A stretch of DNA of 5,178 nucleotides, from assembly GCA_027295245.1 (NCBI GenBank), contig JAPULF010000624.1, positions 1-5,178 on the forward strand. Reading direction: 5' to 3'. This document shows positions 1 through 5,178 of this stretch, in pieces; position 1 is the stretch's first letter, and each line of letters starts with the position of its first letter. The notes beneath the pieces were generated by a model that did no database searches, was not told where the DNA came from, and was given only the letters and a program-made list of their open reading frames with translations. Source of the stretch: Planctomycetota bacterium. Its GTDB lineage: Bacteria > Planctomycetota > Phycisphaerae > UBA1845 > UTPLA1. The position numbers were made by a program, and so were the translations under genes.

Positions 1-71
1 CCGATCGACCGATAGCTAAACTTGACCTGAGCGGTCTTTGATCGAAGACGCGGGCCGAGACGTATTAGGGT

Positions 72-94
72 CCCGAGGACGAATCGTCCACGGG
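72..94 (+). promoter_or_regulatory. 5' leader hairpin ahead of the selenoprotein gene
   Basis: The arms CCCG and CGGG (72-75 / 91-94) pair, an A-A mismatch follows (76/90), then GGACG pairs with CGTCC (77-81 / 85-89) around an AAT loop. This gives nine base pairs with one mismatch. It ends 6 nt before the AAAGGA ribosome-binding site of the downstream gene. No T-run follows (TTACAC comes next), so it is not a typical intrinsic terminator for an upstream gene. It could be an mRNA leader structure or a protein-binding dyad. The structure is seen directly; its function is unknown. Confidence 0.45.
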
Positions 95-100
95 TTACAC

Positions 101-106
101 AAAGGA
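101..106 (+). promoter_or_regulatory. Ribosome-binding site of the selenoprotein gene
   Basis: AAAGGA lies 9 nt before the ATG at 116. It supports that start, which also places a complete signal peptide at the N-terminus. Confidence 0.6.
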
Positions 107-115
107 TGACGCGAT

Positions 116-970
116 ATGAATGCGCGACGAATGTTGACGGCCGCCTTGGTTCTGTTCGCGGGCGCCCCAGCCCTCGCCGAGGTCAAGGTTGGGGACAAGG
201 CCCCCGAAATCAACGCCGCCAAGTGGTACAACACTCAGACTAGTGTCTCCATGGAGAAACTCCGCGGCAAGGTGGTGGTCGTGGAATTCTGGGCGACGTG
301 GTGAGGGCCGTGCAAAGGGATTAGACCCGAATTGGTGCAGTTGCACCAGACGCTCAGTTCAAAAGGCGTGGACCTGGTCGGCCTCAGCAACGAACCCGAC
401 GGCAAGGTCGGGCCTCACATCAAGAAGGACAAGACTCCCTACATCATCGGGTCCGGCAGTACCAGTGGCAAGGACTGGGGCATTGCCGGCTATCCGACCA
501 CATTTGTCGTGGACCCCTACGGCGAGGTAAAATACAGCGGTAGTCCTTATAAACCGGAATTCAAAAAGGCCATTGAGTCAACGGTCAAGAACACGCCACC
601 CAAGCCCGGTCTGCCGTTCGCCAAGGCGGAGGCGGCGGAGAGCTACCGGAAAGCGAACAAGCTCCTAAAGAAAAAGAAGTACACCGAGGCGATCGAACTC
701 TATGAGATGATCGCGAAGGACTACAACGACACCAAAGCCGGAGCGAAGGCGAAGAAGAAGCTCAAGAAGATCCGGAAGAGCAAGCGGATCATGACGGCCA
801 TCCGCGACGCCGAAGCCAAGAAGAAATGCACCGCATGGCTGGACATGGCTCGCAGCCTCGCCAAGGTCGGCAACCCCGACGGTGCCCGGAAATACTACAA
901 GCGAATCATCAAGAACTTCGGCGAGAGCAGCTACGCAGAAACCGCAACGGGGGAAATGGCCAAGCTCTAG
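116..970 (+). CDS. Exported thioredoxin-like (TlpA/ResA-type) selenoprotein with UGPC active site and TPR-like C-terminal domain
   Basis: Read through the TGA at 302-304 as selenocysteine, this gene encodes 284 aa and ends in TAG. Residues 1-21 form a signal peptide (basic MNARR, hydrophobic core, ALA-E cleavage site), so the mature protein should act outside the cytoplasm. Residues 22 to about 160 are a thioredoxin fold of the TlpA/ResA kind: VGDKAPEI near the start, strand VVVVEFWATW (53-62), then Sec63-Gly-Pro-Cys66, KGIRPEL, and the cis-Pro segment GYPTTFVVD (125-133, Pro127). Residues about 173-284 are lysine-rich helices resembling two TPR units (about 173-206 and 238-276), as in periplasmic YbgF/BamD-like repeats. 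Known thioredoxin-like proteins use a CxxC pair for thiol-disulfide exchange; here the N-terminal nucleophile would be Sec. The substrate is unknown. The alternative is a pseudogene or a sequencing error (TGC/TGT to TGA). An intact frame of 221 codons after the TGA, and its exact placement at the catalytic Cys, argue against that. The gene converges on the minus-strand small gene. Confidence 0.87.
302..304 (+). other. In-frame TGA, predicted selenocysteine codon (Sec63)
   Basis: The codons read TGG-TGA-GGG-CCG-TGC, giving W-U-G-P-C. In the thioredoxin superfamily this position is the first, nucleophilic Cys of WCGPC, and Sec/Cys exchange at such sites is the classic mark of a selenoprotein. 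TGA serves as a normal stop for the genes ending at 1663 and 1057, so a changed genetic code does not explain it. No selA, selB, selC or selD lies in the window, so the decoding machinery must be looked for elsewhere in the genome. Confidence 0.87.
333..348 (+). promoter_or_regulatory. Candidate bacterial SECIS element
   Basis: TGGTGC (333-338) pairs perfectly with GCACCA (343-348) around loop AGTT (339-342); a T-G wobble at 332/349 can add one pair. The loop begins 34 nt after the TGA. From memory, bacterial SECIS elements have an apical loop about 16-37 nt after the UGA, with a G among its first two bases, and this loop has G at position 2. The core recalls the E. coli fdhF element, which also has a GC-AG...-GCACC arrangement. 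A weaker competing hairpin (GGG 317-319 with CCC 326-328) lies closer to the TGA. SelB recognition is inferred. Confidence 0.6.
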
Positions 971-1056
971 CCGCCGAGCCCATCAAGGCAAGCTGCGACG
1001 CCTAGCAGGGACATTTCGTTGTGCTGAAACGCGGTCGTCTGATGAAGCCCGGGCCG

Positions 1057-1434
1057 TCATCGTTCTCGATTCGGCCGGATCGCCCGTGTGAATTCGCAAT
1101 TGGCAATCTTCCTGATCTGCGACGGGGTGGCGTCGGCCACGAATGCCCGCGCCGCCCAAAGCCAATTCGCCGGCTTGCCGAGGATGCGTTCGAACGTATC
1201 TCCGGCGACGGAGGTTGTTTGATCGATGGCGCGTCGTTGCTCCGGTGTCGGCTCGCCGACCTCGATCAACGACGGTGAGACCGCTCCGCGCGAGTCATTG
1301 CGCCTCATTTCGACGCTTGGATCGGGCAAGTCCAATTCGATGATAATGCCCTTCGGCGAGCGAGATTCCGTTCTCGCAAACCCGAGAAGCTCCTCGTCCG
1401 GGATCTTCTCCTCAGGAAACGACTCTATGCTCAT
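1057..1434 (-). CDS. Small hypothetical protein, possibly a stand-alone subtilisin-prodomain-like (I9-like) protein
   Basis: This is a 125-aa protein I cannot assign to a named family. The ATG at 1434 is chosen over upstream in-frame starts because TAGGA lies about 8 nt before it and a consensus -10 box lies about 70 nt upstream. There is no signal peptide or membrane segment. Visible parts are an acidic N-terminus, a beta strand (GIIIELDLP, 29-37), a helix (about 62-86, TPEQRRAID...FERILG), then a strand (about 94-101), a helix (about 103-112) and a final strand ending AIRPNR (118-123). This beta-alpha-beta-alpha-beta order with an xPNR end resembles I9-type prodomains of subtilisins. The neighbouring S8 protease shows a similar stretch ending DIFPNR (174-179). 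A role as inhibitor or folding helper of that protease is inference; the similarity is by eye and weak. The gene ends in TGA. Confidence 0.7.
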   Translation of the reverse strand: MSIESFPEEKIPDEELLGFARTESRSPKGIIIELDLPDPSVEMRRNDSRGAVSPSLIEVGEPTPEQRRAIDQTTSVAGDTFERILGKPANWLWAARAFVADATPSQIRKIANCEFTRAIRPNRER

Positions 1435-1503
1435 CGTGACATTCCTATGAAAACCACGTCGCTCGGGTGCGCGACTCCCTGCCGCATCGTGGGGCACCGG
1501 TCC

Positions 1504-1509
1504 ATTATA
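1504..1509 (-). promoter_or_regulatory. Candidate -10 box for the small gene
   Basis: The minus strand carries a perfect TATAAT here, rare in such GC-rich DNA. It would start transcription near 1497 and give a leader of about 63 nt before the ATG at 1434. The -35 is weak: TTGGTC at 1525-1530, spaced 15 nt. The rest of the 1435-1662 spacer shows no gene and no clear terminator for the protease. Confidence 0.45.
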
Positions 1510-1662
1510 GCGATCGCAATGCAAGACCAAGCTCACCAGGCGTTGCTGTCTGTGGCAAGAAGGAACCGGCTCCGAGCAAGACGGCCCTCACGATCACAAG
1601 AACGGCGATCGGCGAGGGTGCCGCTCCCCTCTTACCACGGCCCGATAGTCCCGCCGCAAGAC

Positions 1663-3210
1663 TCAATAGCCGCCTTCCTTGGCAAACCCGATGGCCCGCA
1701 TGATATCCAGTCTACCGAATCCGTAACGGTGATCTTGCCCGGCCTCTCCAAGTTCTTCGACGGAACCCATGAGAAACTCCTGCAGCAGGTATGCCCGTCG
1801 CGGTGCGGCGACTTCACTCTTGATCGAGGTTGCGGACAACAGGAGCGCGATTGCACCGGATACATGCGGCGCAGCCATCGAGGTACCGTTCCAAGTCGCG
1901 TACTTCTTGCCCGGAATCGCGGACATGACCGCCACACCCGGTGCGGAAAGGTCCGGCTTGGAATAGACCAAGGGCAGGAAGTCCGGCCTGATGAACCTCG
2001 ATTCTCGGATGACCTGCGTGCGTCCGCCGCTGAATCCAGCAGCGCGATCCTCGTGATCCGTCGCGCCCACGGCGAGCGCAAAATAGTCGTTGCCCGGTGA
2101 ACCGGAAGTCTGGCTTCCTTCGTTGCCGATTGAAACGACAACGGGCACGCCCAGTCGGTTGGCGCTGATAAAGGTATTCGAATAGGTATCGAGCACGTCC
2201 GGACCGAACCGCAGTCCGCCGAGTGACATGCTGATTACGTCGGACCCGACCTCGAGGGCCCACTGCAAACCGGCGAGGATCTGTGCATCGGTGCCGGACC
2301 CGCGCTTGAGCACCAAACCGCCCGCGATCTTGGCATCGGGCGCGACCCCGATCCATTGTCCACTTTCCCTGCCGCCGGCGATCGTGCCGGCGCAGTGCGT
2401 GCCGTGCTGATCCGAATCGTGAGGTCTCGAACCGGACACCATGCGACCCAACCGATCGAATTCCGCCCAGTCGCTCAGCTTGCCCCTCAGGTCGGGGTGC
2501 TTTGCATCAACCCCGGTGTCCAGCACGGCGACCTTGACGCCCTTGCCCCTGCTTCCGTAGGCGCCCCACGCGGACAGCGCCCCGATCGCATGCACGCCCC
2601 AAGCGCTGGTCTTGTTGTCGTCGACGTTCTTCGGAAGACTGGTGATTTCCACGACCGGCGGCACCTTCAGGGTTCGGTTCGGAAAGATGTCCGCGATCTT
2701 CGAGACCTCCCTGGGCAGCTTGTGCAAATCGTCCTTGCTCAATTCCAGTACGGCACTCGCCGAACTCCAGAATCTCGGAACGCTTCGCTTCAACGACTTG
2801 CGCTTTTTCTTTGCACCGCGACTTGACCGGCTGATCGCATCCATCACCAAATCCGATGAAATCAACGGCTCCAGAAAGCCGAGTCCCGCATCGCGAAGTA
2901 TCTTTTGGGTGATCGATTTCACGGCCCGGGACGCAACCTGCGACACCATGCTCTGCTCGGCTTCGCGCAGCTCGCGCCGTTTGGCGGCGCCCCTCTTTCC
3001 CGTCCTGGGCGCCTTCAGAACGCTGATCGCGGGCGGCAAGACCTCGCGCGGCGTCGACAGCATGCTTCGATGGCGAACGGCCTGGCTGGCGGTTTCCAGC
3101 AGGGCCCGGGTTTCCCGACCGTCGGTCTTCATCTGCACGATGACACTTCGGGTCGCGCCTCTCCCCTCGTCGATGATCTGCTCTACCTGTTTGGCAAGAT
3201 GCGTCTGCAT
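1663..3210 (-). CDS. Subtilisin-family (S8) serine protease with long N-terminal prodomain-like region
   Basis: This 515-aa serine endopeptidase has an intact catalytic triad: Asp231 in VAVLDTGVD, His269 in HGTHCAGT, and Ser444 in NGTSMAAPHVSG. Asn363 in IGNEG supplies the oxyanion hole. The catalytic domain spans about 203-510. Residues 1-200 are not catalytic. They contain a possible prodomain strand (RSVIVQMKTD, 21-30), helical stretches, a strongly basic patch (RGAKKKRKSLKR, 131-142) and an I9-like end (about 151-179, ...DIFPNR). No Sec signal peptide is seen at the start, so the protein is either cytoplasmic or exported another way. The ATG at 3210 is well supported by AAGGAGG 6 nt upstream. 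It lies 222 nt downstream of atpD with its own candidate promoter, and the small gene at 1057-1434 follows on the same strand. The substrate is unknown. It ends in TGA. Confidence 0.93.
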   Translation of the reverse strand: MQTHLAKQVEQIIDEGRGATRSVIVQMKTDGRETRALLETASQAVRHRSMLSTPREVLPPAISVLKAPRTGKRGAAKRRELREAEQSMVSQVASRAVKSITQKILRDAGLGFLEPLISSDLVMDAISRSSRGAKKKRKSLKRSVPRFWSSASAVLELSKDDLHKLPREVSKIADIFPNRTLKVPPVVEITSLPKNVDDNKTSAWGVHAIGALSAWGAYGSRGKGVKVAVLDTGVDAKHPDLRGKLSDWAEFDRLGRMVSGSRPHDSDQHGTHCAGTIAGGRESGQWIGVAPDAKIAGGLVLKRGSGTDAQILAGLQWALEVGSDVISMSLGGLRFGPDVLDTYSNTFISANRLGVPVVVSIGNEGSQTSGSPGNDYFALAVGATDHEDRAAGFSGGRTQVIRESRFIRPDFLPLVYSKPDLSAPGVAVMSAIPGKKYATWNGTSMAAPHVSGAIALLLSATSIKSEVAAPRRAYLLQEFLMGSVEELGEAGQDHRYGFGRLDIMRAIGFAKEGGY

Positions 3211-3216
3211 TGCTCG

Positions 3217-3223
3217 CCTCCTT
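3217..3223 (-). promoter_or_regulatory. Shine-Dalgarno of the S8 protease
   Basis: AAGGAGG on the minus strand, 6 nt before the ATG at 3210. This near-perfect site fixes the start. Confidence 0.8.
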
Positions 3224-3284
3224 CGTCGATATGCACTGAAGTGACGATAGACCTACGGTCAGTCGCCCCCGACCGGACCCGCTC

Positions 3285-3293
3285 ATTCTATCA
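3285..3293 (-). promoter_or_regulatory. Extended -10 promoter candidate for the S8 protease
   Basis: The minus strand reads TGATAGAAT, matching an extended -10 (TGn plus TAGAAT, five of six to TATAAT). Transcription would begin near 3278, leaving a leader of about 68 nt. The -35 is poor (TTGTGT at 15 nt), which an extended -10 can tolerate. This suggests the protease is expressed apart from the atp operon. Confidence 0.4.
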
Positions 3294-3332
3294 CAAACTG
3301 TGGATACACAAGCGCAGACTTGGGAAATACGA

Positions 3333-3344
3333 TCGGATATCCGA
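3333..3344. repeat. 12-bp perfect palindrome
   Basis: TCGGATATCCGA is its own reverse complement. It lies about 40 bp upstream of the protease -10 candidate, where an operator could sit. A palindrome of this length is expected about once by chance in a window this size, so the regulatory reading is weak. Confidence 0.2.
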
Positions 3345-3432
3345 AAAGCCCCCGCCGACCTCGCACAAGACTCGCGAATTCCGCGTCAACATCCGGCTAC
3401 GGTGGGATTTGGCACAAGAAGGCCCGGCGGTT

Positions 3433-5178
<1,746 letters not shown>

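Noticed and set aside
22..68. Possible promoter for the selenoprotein gene (TTGACC at 22-27, TTGATC at 38-43, TATTAG at 63-68)
   Set aside because: TTGACC lacks a -10 at proper spacing, and TTGATC/TATTAG are spaced 19 nt with only four of six matches each. Too weak to annotate.
302..304. TGA read as Trp or Gly through an altered genetic code
   Set aside because: TGA ends the protease and the small gene normally, and the position demands Cys/Sec rather than Trp or Gly.
332..970. A separate 212-aa gene starting at TTG 332 or GTG 335
   Set aside because: No well-placed Shine-Dalgarno precedes it, and it would start inside the thioredoxin fold after the active site. It is the continuation of the frame opened at 116.
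971..1056. Bidirectional terminator between the convergent genes
   Set aside because: Only 4-bp stems and the palindrome GCCCGGGC (1047-1054) are visible, with no loop and no T-run. I see no supported terminator.
3299..3307. DnaA-box-like GTATCCACA on the minus strand (eight of nine to TTATCCACA)
   Set aside because: A single imperfect copy with no cluster, AT-rich unwinding region or replication genes nearby; probably chance.

Overview
The window is GC-rich bacterial DNA. The ATP synthase subunits have clear bacterial F1 sequences. The wording of AtpD (GGAGLGKT Walker A, conserved [16 protein letters not shown] block) recalls planctomycete-type F1 beta from memory. I suggest Planctomycetota as a tentative assignment (about 50%), with no search behind it.

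The main discovery is at 116-970 on the plus strand. An exported thioredoxin-like (TlpA/ResA-type) protein is interrupted by one in-frame TGA at 302-304. The TGA sits exactly where the first cysteine of the WCGPC active site should be (WATW-TGA-GPCKGIRP). The same frame then runs on through the rest of the thioredoxin fold, including the cis-Pro segment GYPTTFVVD, and a TPR-like tail to a TAG stop. A 6-bp stem with loop AGTT lies 34 nt after the TGA and fits the bacterial SECIS pattern. The best reading is a selenoprotein with a Sec-Gly-Pro-Cys redox centre, 284 aa with Sec63. Ordinary gene calling would split it into a 62-aa fragment and a 212-aa fragment. TGA ends two other genes in the window, so a global recoding of TGA is unlikely.

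Layout: 1-115 is a leader containing a strong imperfect hairpin; 116-970 (+) is the selenoprotein; 971-1056 is a short convergent spacer with no clear terminator; 1057-1434 (-) is a 125-aa small protein that may resemble a subtilisin prodomain; 1435-1662 is a spacer with a consensus -10 box reading into the small gene; 1663-3210 (-) is a 515-aa subtilisin-family (S8) protease with an intact catalytic triad; 3211-3432 is a spacer with an extended -10 promoter candidate; 3433-4896 (-) is atpD; 4908-5178 (-) is the 3' end of atpG, cut by the window edge.

atpG and atpD are a tightly coupled operon pair (11 nt apart, with the atpD Shine-Dalgarno overlapping the atpG stop). The usual next gene, atpC (epsilon), does not follow atpD here. 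The protease and the small protein lie on the same strand and could work together as protease and inhibitor/chaperone, which is inference. The selenoprotein is transcribed towards them and is probably a separate unit concerned with disulfide or peroxide chemistry outside the cytoplasm.
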